From contig NZ_VNFK01000004.1 of the NCBI RefSeq assembly GCF_007786235.1, positions 62,001-126,000 on the forward strand: 64,000 bases of DNA, read 5' to 3'. The notes under the pieces are model-generated. The model did no database searches and was not told the origin of the DNA. It saw only the letters and a list, made by a program, of their open reading frames with translations. This DNA is from Paenarthrobacter nitroguajacolicus (GTDB lineage: Bacteria; Actinomycetota; Actinomycetes; Actinomycetales; Micrococcaceae). Below are positions 1 to 8,210 of this stretch, in pieces. Position 1 is the first letter of the stretch. Every line of letters begins with the position of its first letter. The position numbers and the translations under genes are program-made.

Positions 1-389
1 ACGGTCCGCCAGTTCCAGTCGAAGCCGGCCGGGTTGTCGTTCCAGCCCGCGATTTTCTCCCGGACACCGGCCAGTGTGGCGTCGTCCACGGGCGCATAGG
101 ACAGTCCGTCCTGGCCCAGCAATTCCGTGGTGACGCCTTGGCTGAGCTTGGCGTAGTGGTCCCGGTTGACCAACAGTTGCAGGTCCGAGTGTGCGTGCAT
201 GTCGATGAAACCGGGGCTCAGGACCAGCCCGGTAGCATCGATGACACGCTCTGCGCCCGTGTCCGCTGCGGTGAGGCTTCCGGCGTCGACGACGGCGGCA
301 ATCACCGCACCGTCCAGCAGGACGTCCGCTGGGCGGCGGTCCGCTCCGGTTCCGTCCACCAAGGTGGCGTTGCTGATGAGGGTCTTCAT
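1..389 (-). CDS. N-acyl-D-amino-acid deacylase (N-terminal part, gene runs off the left edge)
   Basis: The first 129 residues of an amidohydrolase-superfamily protein are visible; the rest lies left of the window. The N-terminal beta strands are followed by the metal-binding HxH in FIDMHAHSDL (residues 62-70) and by GVTTELLGQDGLSYAP (about 85-100). The order and spacing match D-aminoacylases, which release D-amino acids from N-acyl-D-amino acids. In well-studied D-aminoacylases the motif at this place is GNCG with a metal-binding Cys; here it is GQDG, so the metal site may differ. The gene lies 10 bases downstream of the deaminase gene on the same strand, so the two probably form an operon that makes and then degrades D-amino acids. 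Family assignment is firm; the exact substrate is inferred. Confidence 0.85.
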   Translation of the reverse strand, partial: MKTLISNATLVDGTGADRRPADVLLDGAVIAAVVDAGSLTAADTGAERVIDATGLVLSPGFIDMHAHSDLQLLVNRDHYAKLSQGVTTELLGQDGLSYAPVDDATLAGVREKIAGWNDNPAGFDWNWRT

Positions 390-399
390 GGCAGGGGTC

Positions 400-1719
400 C
401 TAGAAGAAGGTGTGGATGAGGTCGACGACGGTCTGATCGCCGCCGGGCGTGGAATCCGCGAGGACGGGGATGACGGTCCACTTGTCGAACGCTGTGCACG
501 GGTGGGACAGGCCCAGCCGGATCACGTCGCCGGGCCTGACGGTGGTGGTGCCGGCGTCGAAGGTCATGAAGCTGTGCTGGTCATTGATCGAGGTGATTTC
601 GGCTCCAACCAGGGGCTCCATGGCTCCGCCGAGGGTTGAGCCGATGAGCTGCGGCTCGGGCAGGCCTTCGTCGAACGGGAGGTCGCGCTTGCCGGCATCG
701 AGGATGGCCAGGCCGGGTTCCGTCTGCGAAACGACGCGCGCCCAGCCGTGCATTCCGGCCGTAAACGGCTGATCGCCCACGCGGGAGAACGGCGAGATTC
801 CGCGGTAGAAGCCGTCGTCGTGGATGATGTAGGCGCCGCTGCGGATCATGAGGTCCACTTTCAAGGAATGAGACACAGTTGGGGCCGCCTCTGCTGTGGT
901 GCTGATGCACGGTGAGAGGACCGTGACGACGTCGTCGAAGTACGCGCTGCCACCGGCTGTGATGATCACGGAGCCGGAACCGTAAAGGTCTGCGGCGAGT
1001 AGCTCCTCATGAAGGAGCCGCATCTGGGCGAGGTAGCCACGGACGGCGGCCAGGCCGGCGTCGTCCGCTGTGTGCGCGAGCGAGCCCTCGTAGCCACTGA
1101 CGCCCACCAGGCGCAGGTTTGGCGAGGCCGAGATCGCGCGGGCAATGTCCATGGCGGCGTCAACGCCGCGGGCTCCGGTCCGCCCACCGTGTGCGCCAAG
1201 CTCAACCAGGACATCCAGAACAGAGTCGGTGTCGGCCAAGGTGCGTTCGATCAGCGCGACCGTGTCCACTGAATCAACCCAGGACAGGATGGTGGAGTCC
1301 TGCTCCGCCACCCACTGGATGGCGTGGGGATCCGTGAGGCTGTTGGCGAGCTGCAGGTTGCGGACGCCGAACTCGCGAGCCACCCGCAGCTGCGCAAAAT
1401 TGGCCAGCGTGATGCCCCAAGCACCCCGGTTGAGCTGTTCGGTCCAGAGCTGGGGCGCCATCGTGGTCTTGCCGTGCGGCGCAAGCAGGACGCCGTGGTC
1501 CGCACACCACTCCGCCAGGCGATCGGCGTTGGCTTGAAGCGCAGCGGCGTCGAGGGTGAGCAGCGGCGTCTGGAAGTCGGACAGCGTGTGCTTGGCGGCC
1601 AGGAAGTCCGCGTGGGTGGCCCCGTTCTCGGCGGCGGGCACGGCTTTGTGGCGCCAGTCGAGACGGCGTTCAGCCAGGCCTGCCACGGCGGCTGCCGAGA
1701 TGGCTTCGGAAGTGTTCAC
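400..1719 (-). CDS. PLP-dependent D-amino-acid deaminase (D-serine/threonine dehydratase-like)
   Basis: A 439-residue protein of the alanine-racemase-fold deaminase family (Ala_racemase_N plus D-ser_dehydrat domains). The PLP lysine is probably K84 in PHGKTTMAPQ, and the C-terminal SHPCTAFDKW carries the His and Cys that bind zinc in D-serine dehydratases. It should convert a D-hydroxy-amino acid to a 2-keto acid and ammonia through an enamine/imine. A GTG start at 1719 is chosen because AAGGGA lies just upstream and homology begins at once; a longer in-frame reading from 2085 overlaps the divergent kinase gene and is unlikely. It precedes the deacylase gene, and a RidA imine deaminase is encoded nearby, which fits a D-amino-acid degradation pathway. 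The exact substrate (D-Ser, D-Thr or other) is not visible. Confidence 0.85.
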   Translation of the reverse strand: MNTSEAISAAAVAGLAERRLDWRHKAVPAAENGATHADFLAAKHTLSDFQTPLLTLDAAALQANADRLAEWCADHGVLLAPHGKTTMAPQLWTEQLNRGAWGITLANFAQLRVAREFGVRNLQLANSLTDPHAIQWVAEQDSTILSWVDSVDTVALIERTLADTDSVLDVLVELGAHGGRTGARGVDAAMDIARAISASPNLRLVGVSGYEGSLAHTADDAGLAAVRGYLAQMRLLHEELLAADLYGSGSVIITAGGSAYFDDVVTVLSPCISTTAEAAPTVSHSLKVDLMIRSGAYIIHDDGFYRGISPFSRVGDQPFTAGMHGWARVVSQTEPGLAILDAGKRDLPFDEGLPEPQLIGSTLGGAMEPLVGAEITSINDQHSFMTFDAGTTTVRPGDVIRLGLSHPCTAFDKWTVIPVLADSTPGGDQTVVDLIHTFF

Positions 1720-1800
1720 GCGTTTGGTTCCCTTCGCGGTGCTGCGTTTTTGAAGCTGCGTTGTGGGGTTGGTGGAGTGAGATTGCTTGTGTTGCGTATT

Positions 1801-1818
1801 TTGCAACGCTGGTTGCAA
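1801..1818. promoter_or_regulatory. Perfect palindrome in the divergent promoter region, likely IclR operator
   Basis: The sequence TTGCAAC-GCTG-GTTGCAA has 7-bp perfect arms. A further GTTGC at 1791-1795 makes an overlapping GTTGC-N7-GCAAC palindrome. It sits between the divergent deaminase (start 1719) and kinase (start 1898) genes. The only regulator in the cluster is the IclR protein at 2910-3671, so it is the natural candidate to bind here; this is inference. Confidence 0.5.
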
Positions 1819-1897
1819 ACCTGCTGGTGATATGTCTAACATGGTGGCGGATCGAGAGTCAAGGCCGCTGAGAAGCGCACGAACTAGTGGGAGAACG

Positions 1898-2905
1898 ATG
1901 CTTTCAGCTGTATGCGTGGGCGAAACCATGGCCATGCTTACCCCTGTCCATGCCGTCCCCCTGCACCTGGCAACCGAACTCCACTTCGGGATCGGCGGCG
2001 CGGAATCCAACGTCGCCATGGGCTTGGCCGCCATGGGCCTGGACACACACTGGATCAGCCGGGTGGGCAACGACGGCTTCGGCACCCGAATCCTCCACGA
2101 CCTCCGCGATCACGGCGTAGGAGTAGCCGGCGTCGAGATCGACCACGCCCTGCCCACCGGCCTCTACGTGAAAGTCCCCGCCCAGGACTCAGACCCCGAC
2201 GGCGGCAGCTCGGTTTTGTACTACCGGCAAGGCTCCGCGGCATCGGCCATGGGACGCGACACGCTCTCCAATCCCGCCGTTTCCACGCTGCTTGAGAACG
2301 CTGCGCTCATCCACCTGAGCGGGATCACCGCAGCTCTCTCCCCCGAATGCCTTTCCCTGTTGGAAGCAATCCTCACCGCGCCCCGCAACGGCCGCACCAT
2401 CAGCTTTGACGTCAACTGGCGCGAAGCCTTGTGGGCAGGCCAAGACCGTTCCGTCCTGCAGCGCCTGGCGAACCTGGCCGACGTCGTGCTTGTTGGGAAA
2501 GACGAAGCCGAACACGCCTTCGGCACCACCGACGAAGCAGAACTCCGCCGCCTGATGCCCGACCCGGAGGTCCTGGTCATCAAGAACGAGGCCATCAGCG
2601 CCATCTCCTTGGACCGGAGCGGCACCCGGGAAGAGGTTCCCGCCCTGTCGGTCGCCGTCGTCGAGCCTGTTGGCGCCGGTGACTCGTTCGCCGCCGGCTA
2701 CCTCAGCGGCATGCTGTTCGGGCTGGGCCAGAAGGAGAGCCTGCGCCGCGGCCACGTTGCTGCTGCGTGCACCCTGACCGTCCACGGCGACCGCGGCCCC
2801 CTGCCCGACGCCGCCGAGCTCGCCGCCATCCTCGATTCTTCGGATGCCGCCTGGGCTGCTATCCATGTTGAAGACGGACAATTCAACACAAGAACCGGAG
2901 CGTGA
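1898..2905 (+). CDS. PfkB-family sugar kinase (2-dehydro-3-deoxygluconokinase-like)
   Basis: A 335-residue ribokinase-like kinase. The N-terminal GIGGAESNVAMGLAAMG is the first PfkB signature region, and EPVGAGDSFAAGYL near residue 255 is the second, with the catalytic Asp in GAGDS. The nearest described relatives are KDG kinases, which phosphorylate 2-keto-3-deoxy sugar acids, but substrate residues cannot be read reliably. The ATG at 1898 follows GGGAG; upstream in-frame extensions lack a ribosome site. It is the first gene of a rightward unit kinase-IclR-RidA, divergent from the D-amino-acid deaminase/deacylase genes. Why a sugar kinase sits with D-amino-acid genes is unclear. One possibility is that the deacylase family member acts on an acylated amino sugar acid. 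Confidence 0.8.
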   Translation: MLSAVCVGETMAMLTPVHAVPLHLATELHFGIGGAESNVAMGLAAMGLDTHWISRVGNDGFGTRILHDLRDHGVGVAGVEIDHALPTGLYVKVPAQDSDPDGGSSVLYYRQGSAASAMGRDTLSNPAVSTLLENAALIHLSGITAALSPECLSLLEAILTAPRNGRTISFDVNWREALWAGQDRSVLQRLANLADVVLVGKDEAEHAFGTTDEAELRRLMPDPEVLVIKNEAISAISLDRSGTREEVPALSVAVVEPVGAGDSFAAGYLSGMLFGLGQKESLRRGHVAAACTLTVHGDRGPLPDAAELAAILDSSDAAWAAIHVEDGQFNTRTGA

Positions 2906-2909
2906 CACC

Positions 2910-3671
2910 GTGAGCCAGAGCCTCATGCGAGCCATCGACCTGCTCGGCGAGCTTGCCGCAAAACCAGCAACCCTGGACGAACTCGCCTCCAAGGCCGCCG
3001 TGCACAAGACCACGGTGATGCGGCTCCTGCACGCCATGGAAGAAAAGCGGTTTGTGGTGCGGGACGAAGAGCAGCGGTTCATGCTCGGTTCCAAGCTGTT
3101 CGAACTGTCCTCGCTGGCACTGGAACAACGCGACATCCGTAAGGTGGCCCACCCGCACCTGGCCGAGCTCAACGGCCGCACCGGGCACACGGTTCACCTC
3201 GCCGCCTTCGAAGGGAATGAGGTGGTGTACATCGACAAGTTCGAGTCCCACCACCCCGTCCGCATGTACTCGCGCATCGGCCTGACTGCATCGCTGCACT
3301 CGGCCGCTGTGTCCAAAGTCCTCCTCGCCGACATGCCGCGAAGCCGGCAGGAAAAGATCGCCGCGGGGCTGGACTACGTCAAAGTTACCGAGAACACCTT
3401 GACCTCGCCGGGGGCCCTGTTGGCCGAACTCGAGCAGGTCAAGGAGCAGGGCTGGGCCCATGACAACGCTGAGCACGAAGCCTTCGTGCACTGCATCGCG
3501 GCCCCCATCCGCGACGCCAGCGGCGCCGTTGTTGCCGCAGCCTCTTGTTCGGTACCGGTAGTGATGCTCAGCTATGAAGGCTTGCTTGAGCTGCTGCCCG
3601 ACCTCAAAGCCAGCACCGAGGCCATCTCCAACGACCTCGGCTGGATCAGCCACGAAAGGAACTCAGCATGA
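2910..3671 (+). CDS. IclR-family transcriptional regulator
   Basis: A 253-residue IclR protein. An N-terminal winged helix-turn-helix (about residues 1-65, with ATLDELASKAAVHKTTVMRL as its core) is followed by the ligand-binding GAF-like domain, which contains the typical HTVHLAAFEGNEVVYIDK and AAPIRDASGAVVAAASCS segments. A GTG start at 2910 is preferred: it lies four bases after the kinase stop and has GGAG 10 bases before it. An upstream ATG at 2865 would overlap the kinase by 41 bases and has a poor ribosome site. The stop overlaps the RidA start as ATGA, so the two are translationally coupled. It probably controls both arms of the D-amino-acid cluster through the palindrome at 1801-1818. 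Confidence 0.88.
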   Translation: MSQSLMRAIDLLGELAAKPATLDELASKAAVHKTTVMRLLHAMEEKRFVVRDEEQRFMLGSKLFELSSLALEQRDIRKVAHPHLAELNGRTGHTVHLAAFEGNEVVYIDKFESHHPVRMYSRIGLTASLHSAAVSKVLLADMPRSRQEKIAAGLDYVKVTENTLTSPGALLAELEQVKEQGWAHDNAEHEAFVHCIAAPIRDASGAVVAAASCSVPVVMLSYEGLLELLPDLKASTEAISNDLGWISHERNSA

Positions 3672-4072
3672 GTGAAAAGACCGTAGTACTGACCGACAAT
3701 GCCCCCGCCCCGGCGCACGTTTTCTCCCAGGGCATCAAGAAGGGCGGCATGTTCCAAGTTTCCGGCCAGGGCCCCATGGACCCCGCCACCAACCAGTACA
3801 TCGGCGAGGGCGACGTCCGCGTCCAGACCCGCCGCACGCTGGAAAACGTGAAGGCCATCCTGGAAGCCGGCGGATCCTCCGTTGAAGACGTCCTCATGTT
3901 CCGCGTCTACCTCACCACCCGCGACGACTTCGCCGCCATGAACGAGGTCTACGGCGAGTTCATCCGCGAGAACGTCCCCAGCGGCCAGCTGCCCAGCCGC
4001 ACCACCGTGTTCGTGGACCTGCCGCACGAGGTCATGCTGGTGGAGATCGACGCCCTGGCTGTCACCGCCTAA
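3668..4072 (+). CDS. ridA: RidA-family enamine/imine deaminase
   Basis: A 134-residue RidA (YjgF/YER057c/UK114) protein. The family arginine that holds the substrate carboxylate is R111 in LPSRTTVFVDLP, and the conserved glutamate is E126 in MLVEIDAL. RidA proteins hydrolyse reactive 2-aminoacrylate-type intermediates released by PLP dehydratases. Coupling to the IclR gene (ATGA overlap) and closeness to a PLP-dependent D-amino-acid deaminase suggest it clears the imine made by that enzyme. Length is normal. The family is certain; whether it is the archetypal RidA or one of the Rid2-Rid7 subfamilies is not. Confidence 0.9.
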   Translation: MSEKTVVLTDNAPAPAHVFSQGIKKGGMFQVSGQGPMDPATNQYIGEGDVRVQTRRTLENVKAILEAGGSSVEDVLMFRVYLTTRDDFAAMNEVYGEFIRENVPSGQLPSRTTVFVDLPHEVMLVEIDALAVTA

Positions 4073-4165
4073 GGGACCCTCTCTCACATCCCTACCGTTT
4101 TCGAGGGACCCTCTCTCACATCCCAACCGTTTTCGAGGGACCCCCTCTCACATCACGCCGGTAAG
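4073..4165. repeat. Tandem 32-bp intergenic repeat (two full copies and a partial third)
   Basis: Directly after ridA come two 32-bp units (4073-4104 and 4105-4136) that begin GGGACCCTCTCTCACATCCC and differ at one base, then a third degraded copy from 4137. The core CTCTCTCACATCC recurs in the palindromic element at 40369-40465. There is no spacer diversity, so this is not a CRISPR array. It lies between convergent genes and may be a dispersed repeat of this genome. Confidence 0.8.
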
Positions 4166-4220
4166 GCTCGACGGCGGCACTCACTTGGGTGCCGCCGTCG
4201 GGCTTTAAGAGGTTGTCGCC

Positions 4221-4979
4221 CTAGAAGGCGGTCACCCGTGCGGGCGCCTCCACCTTCTGGAAGCGGAGCTTCCACGGGGTGAGCGCGGATTCGAGTTGTT
4301 CGCGAAGGTCCATCTTGGATGCGCCTTCCACCCGCTCTTCAAAATGAATGGGAACCTCCATGATCTTCAGGCCGTGCCGGGCTGCCCGGTAGTTCATCTC
4401 CACCTGAAATGAATATCCGTCACTTTGAATGGACGCCACATCGATCTGTTGCAGCGCAGAAGCTGTCCACGCCTTGTATCCCGCCGTAGCATCCTTGACC
4501 TTCAACCCCAGGATTGCACCGACATAGAAGTTGGCCCACGCCGAAAGGGCCTTGCGGTGCCAGGGCCATTCGGCCGCAGTGGAGCCGCCAGTGACGTAGC
4601 GCGAACCAATCACGAGCGCCGCCCCGGAATCCTGGATCCGTTCAAGCATGGTGGGGATTGCCGCTACAGGGTGGGACAGATCTGCGTCCATTTGGATGAT
4701 GATCTCCGAGTTCCCGGCCAGCGCCTCGGTCATTCCCGCCACATAGGCCCGGCCCAGTCCATCCTTTTCCTTCCGGTGCAGGACGGACACTGTTCCCCGG
4801 GATTCCGCCGACAATTGATCAGCCACCACCCCTGTCCCGTCAGGTGAGTTGTCATCAACAACCAGCACGTGCAGATTCGGAATACTGAGTGCCTGGAGCT
4901 GGGCGACAAGAACCGGCAGGTTCTCGCGCTCATTGTAGGTAGGCACAACGACGGTAATTTTCGGAAAAACAGCAGTCAA
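4221..4979 (-). CDS. Polyprenol monophosphomannose synthase (DPM1/Ppm1-like GT2)
   Basis: A family 2 glycosyltransferase of about 252 residues. The GT-A fold starts with ITVVVPTYNERENL, and the nucleotide-sugar site is seen as VVDDNSPDGT and MDADLSHP. The length and the segment DATAGYKAWTASAL match actinobacterial polyprenol-phosphate mannose synthases, which transfer mannose from GDP-mannose to decaprenyl phosphate at the inner face of the membrane for lipoglycan and protein mannosylation. No membrane segment is seen. The start is uncertain. A TTG at 4979 with GGGGA upstream is preferred; a GTG at 5048 would add 23 residues without a good ribosome site. The gene stands alone. Confidence 0.8.
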   Translation of the reverse strand: MTAVFPKITVVVPTYNERENLPVLVAQLQALSIPNLHVLVVDDNSPDGTGVVADQLSAESRGTVSVLHRKEKDGLGRAYVAGMTEALAGNSEIIIQMDADLSHPVAAIPTMLERIQDSGAALVIGSRYVTGGSTAAEWPWHRKALSAWANFYVGAILGLKVKDATAGYKAWTASALQQIDVASIQSDGYSFQVEMNYRAARHGLKIMEVPIHFEERVEGASKMDLREQLESALTPWKLRFQKVEAPARVTAF

Positions 4980-5175
4980 AACGAGGGTCCCCAATTCGGT
5001 GTTCGATAATTGCCGGGGCTCAATGCTGCTATGCGCGGCCCCGGGCACCGCCAGTCTATTGAGCCAAGCTGAAGAATCATGGAAAGCTGTACCTCCATGA
5101 CCCGCTTTGAATCTGAAACGCCCCCGACACGCCGGAAACGACGGCGTGTCCCGGCACTACCGGCTTGAAAGAGGG

Positions 5176-6489
5176 TCAGGAAGAGACGCGGCGCCCAACG
5201 ACCGAGGCAGGGACGGCCGGAATTCGCTGCCGTTTGGCGTAGACCCTCGCCCGCTGGCTGGAAAGTGCCAGGAGGACCAGGATGTCTGTGGCCAGGCCTG
5301 AGAGTCCGGCTTCGAGGGTGATGTTCGTGCTTCCGGTGAAGTAGTCAATGGCCTGGACAACCACCGAAATGGAACTAAGGCCCATTGCGATCACCCGGGC
5401 TCCGTTGCTGCCCAGGAAAATCCGCCAGGCAAGGAAAATCTCACCCAGGCCGAACAACAGCACCGCAATGGCAACGAAGGTGACCACCGCCGTCGTGGTT
5501 TGTGGGTCAAGGGGGTCGCCGTCGGCGGTGAGGTCCGTGAAGACCTCGGACGAAGTCAGCAGCGTCAGGGCGAGGACGAAGGCCGCGATGGACCTGGCCA
5601 CCACCAACGCGGCACCCATCATGGTGGGTGCCGGCCGCCTGTCACGGCTGTCAGTGGGAAGGGAAGGCTGGCCGGCCGGGACAGTCACGGACCGCGCGTC
5701 GATAATGGGCAGGTCGCCGTCAGTGGAGATTGAATCCCCGCCGCCGTTCCGCGAGTGGTAGCCGGTGGAGAAGTCCTTGATCACGTGAACGGACACCGCG
5801 GGCCCGGCGTCGGAAACTGTCCGCACGATGTGGTCACGCTCAACGTCCGTGTTTTGCTCAATCTTGTGCGTGATCTGGAGGGTGAACAGCGAGAAACCGA
5901 CGCTGCGGTCGTAGGTTCCGGCGGCAAGCCAGTCCACCTTGTGCCCGCCCGGCAGGAGCCAGCCTTCGGGGCAGCGCCAGAACCGGACGTGGTGGCGTTT
6001 GCCGGGGTTGTTGTCCACTTCCTGCTGGTAAGCGAAATCCTGTTGCCGGTCGAACAGGTAGAGCGGGCTGACCGGCGCCTCGGAATAGCTTTGCCTGAAA
6101 ATGGTGGAGCTGATGATGCGGCGGCTGCTGCCGAAGGTGACGTCGTCCGCCTGCGTCCAGCCGGCAGCGCGCATGATGGCGTGGATTTGCGGCTCGTGGC
6201 CGAGCAACGCGACGTTCACGGGATCGCCCAGGAGTCCGTCACTGGTCCGGGCGCGCCCGATGAAGTAGCCCGGAACGTAAATAGTGGTCAGGATGCGGTG
6301 CAGGCGGGGCAGGAGCAGATAAGCAAGAAATGCCCAGAAGAAGAAGTAGAACCACACCTGGCCCCAACCCAGATGGAAGCTCTCCCCCAGCAGCAGGAAC
6401 GCCAGCCACACCGCAGCCGCCCCGCCCAGGATGAAGAACGCATGGTCCAGCCGGCTGTCAGTCACGTCCCTGCTCGGCGCCTTGTACAC
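5176..6489 (-). CDS. LssY_C-domain membrane protein
   Basis: A 437-residue protein with two N-terminal membrane segments (about residues 17-65), a soluble central domain of the LssY C-terminal type (about 70-265, including the GDPVNVALLGHE segment and RFWRCPEGW), and four further hydrophobic segments in the last 140 residues. LssY_C domains occur in membrane-linked proteins, often next to PAP2 phosphatases, but their reaction is unknown. Here the domain lies between two membrane regions, and no phosphatase motif is visible. The GTG start at 6489 has a strong GGGGG ribosome site 7 bases upstream. It is a single gene between the mannosyltransferase and an epimerase on the same strand. Confidence 0.75.
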   Translation of the reverse strand: MYKAPSRDVTDSRLDHAFFILGGAAAVWLAFLLLGESFHLGWGQVWFYFFFWAFLAYLLLPRLHRILTTIYVPGYFIGRARTSDGLLGDPVNVALLGHEPQIHAIMRAAGWTQADDVTFGSSRRIISSTIFRQSYSEAPVSPLYLFDRQQDFAYQQEVDNNPGKRHHVRFWRCPEGWLLPGGHKVDWLAAGTYDRSVGFSLFTLQITHKIEQNTDVERDHIVRTVSDAGPAVSVHVIKDFSTGYHSRNGGGDSISTDGDLPIIDARSVTVPAGQPSLPTDSRDRRPAPTMMGAALVVARSIAAFVLALTLLTSSEVFTDLTADGDPLDPQTTTAVVTFVAIAVLLFGLGEIFLAWRIFLGSNGARVIAMGLSSISVVVQAIDYFTGSTNITLEAGLSGLATDILVLLALSSQRARVYAKRQRIPAVPASVVGRRVSS

Positions 6490-6556
6490 AGAGAGCCCCC
6501 TTTGCTTGCTTCAAGCTTCGGGCCTCGCGCGGGGTATGTACAGATACCGTTCAGGT

Positions 6557-7528
6557 TCAGGCGGGGCTGCTGACCTGGAGTTGCCCGTGGTCAACGAGCC
6601 AGCGCAGGGACTCGTGCACGGCCTGTTCGGGCTCGTAGCGTGGTGCGTAGCCCAGGAGGGATTTGGCTTTTTCGATGGTGAGGCAATGGTTGCGGGACAA
6701 GTGGGCCCAGCTCGTGTCAGCGTGTTCGGGCGTGCTGGTCCGGCGGAATTCATCCCATCCGACCGTCTCAAGATGCGGCTCCTGGCCGAACCAGGACGCC
6801 GCAATCCTGGCGTAGCCCCGAACGCTCAGGGCCGTGGGAGCAACGATGTTGAAGTCTTCGCCGGCCGCCGCATCACGGCGGTCGATGGCCTTCTCAAAGG
6901 CCTGGGCGAGGTCGTCGGCATGGACGTGATGCATCATTTCCGCACCGCTTCCCGGCATGAGCACTGTCTGCCCGCCGGAGATCTTCTGCCACACCGTGGG
7001 ATCGAAATTCCCAAGCGGCCCCACCGGATGCCAGCCCGGCCCCACGATATGCCCTGGATGCAGCGACGTTGTGACCAGGCCGCCGGACGCCGACTCCTCC
7101 TTCAGCATGCGTGCAATGTCGCGCTTCTGGATGCCGTACTCATCAGTCGGTATGAGGGCGGAATCCGAGCCCTCCGCCAACGGCAACTTCAAGCTCTCGC
7201 CGTACCGCCAGATGGATCCACAGTGCAGGAAATGTCCCACCTCGCCACGGAGACGGTTCACCAGCGCGGTGGCCGAGTCGAGCGTGAAGCAGACAAGGTC
7301 AACCACGACGTCGGCACCCAGCTCCGCGACCCGGTCACCGAAAGTGCCGTCCCGGTCCTCCTGCTCACGGTCCGCGGCGACTTGGCGGACCTGCTGCCAT
7401 TCGGGTGAATCCGTGTAGGGCGTGCTGGTTCCGCGGCTGATGTTGACCACCTCATGCCCTGCACGGACGAGCCTGGGAACGAGGAAGGAGCCGATGTGGC
7501 CGCTGCCTCCGATGACGACTGTCTTCAT
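6557..7528 (-). CDS. NAD-dependent epimerase/dehydratase (SDR extended family)
   Basis: A 323-residue extended SDR. The Rossmann nucleotide site is TVVIGGSGHIGSFL at residues 3-16, close to the GxxGxxG of the family. The usual YxxxK is represented by EYGIQKRDIARM, with Y and K spaced four apart. The C-terminal domain resembles sugar-nucleotide and isoflavone-reductase-like enzymes. The ATG at 7528 follows GAAGTGGA; a longer in-frame reading to 7714 has no homology and overlaps the cyclase remnant. Substrate is unknown. Several homologues are annotated as reductases of sugar acids, but nothing here confirms that. Confidence 0.8.
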   Translation of the reverse strand: MKTVVIGGSGHIGSFLVPRLVRAGHEVVNISRGTSTPYTDSPEWQQVRQVAADREQEDRDGTFGDRVAELGADVVVDLVCFTLDSATALVNRLRGEVGHFLHCGSIWRYGESLKLPLAEGSDSALIPTDEYGIQKRDIARMLKEESASGGLVTTSLHPGHIVGPGWHPVGPLGNFDPTVWQKISGGQTVLMPGSGAEMMHHVHADDLAQAFEKAIDRRDAAAGEDFNIVAPTALSVRGYARIAASWFGQEPHLETVGWDEFRRTSTPEHADTSWAHLSRNHCLTIEKAKSLLGYAPRYEPEQAVHESLRWLVDHGQLQVSSPA

Positions 7529-7587
7529 GGTGTCCACTTCGCCTTTGCTCCGGGGCCGGGAGTTCCAGCGTAGCCGGGCTTGGTGGT

Positions 7588-7902
7588 TTACAGCAGGGCG
7601 ATGGCGTTCGCCGGCGAACCCGTGCCTCCCACGATGTTGAGCGGCTTGATGCTGACAAAGGCGTCCCAGTTTCCGGTGGACCTCATGTGCCGGGCCAACG
7701 GACCCAGTCGCCAAAGCTCACCGAGGGGCATGCCGAGTTTGGCGAGGAGTTGCTGGTGCATCATGCCGTTGTCATTCGGTGCCGTCTCCAGGAACGGGCT
7801 GTCCGCCACGGCCGGGAGGCATTCGAAGGCGAAGTTGTCGGCGGCCAGCAGCGCAATGTGGTTGTCCCACGCCCAGGCGACGAACTCCTGGGATTGTTCC
7901 AC
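7588..7902 (-). pseudogene. Cyclase-family (kynurenine formamidase-like) gene, C-terminal remnant
   Basis: The 104 residues resemble only the last third of cyclase-family hydrolases (usually about 300 residues). EQSQEFVAWAWDNHIALLA, the MMHQQLLAKLGMPLGELW region and the terminal NIVGGTGSPANAIAL all align with the family C-terminus. The metal-binding HxGTHxDAxxH motif of the N-terminal part is absent. Upstream sequence does not continue the family in any frame. Instead an unrelated open frame end (about 7905-8030, plus strand, ending RLSELLEGSVY) abuts the break. This looks like a deletion junction joining two gene stumps. It could still be translated from the ATG at 7902 but is unlikely to be active. 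Confidence 0.65.
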
Positions 7903-8210
7903 GCCTGATGCCTTCCTGCTGGTTCAGCCCAGTGGAGTCCGTCACCGACAAAGCGCTGAGGGCCGGCGTACCGGAACTCAGGCGTGCAGCGGGCCGGCTT
8001 TCGGAGCTGCTGGAAGGGTCCGTCTACTAACGCAGCAACAGTCTTCGGGCGGACATTAGCCAGCAACCTGACGACTCACTTCTCCCAAGTTCGACAAACC
8101 GCATGCGGTCGTGCCTAGCATGAATACTCCGGGTAAGCCCGGCTACGTGAACTCTTGAACGACCCCCTCGGACGGTCGGCGCCAGCGCCGGCCACGTAAA
8201 GGAGAATGCT

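Noticed and set aside
1787..1897. N-terminal extension of the PfkB kinase and the overlapping extension of the deaminase (to 2085)
   Set aside because: The two would overlap over the promoter region that holds a perfect palindrome; both genes have good ribosome sites at the inner starts.
4073..4165. Tandem repeats considered as a CRISPR array
   Set aside because: Units follow each other with no variable spacers, and no cas gene is near.
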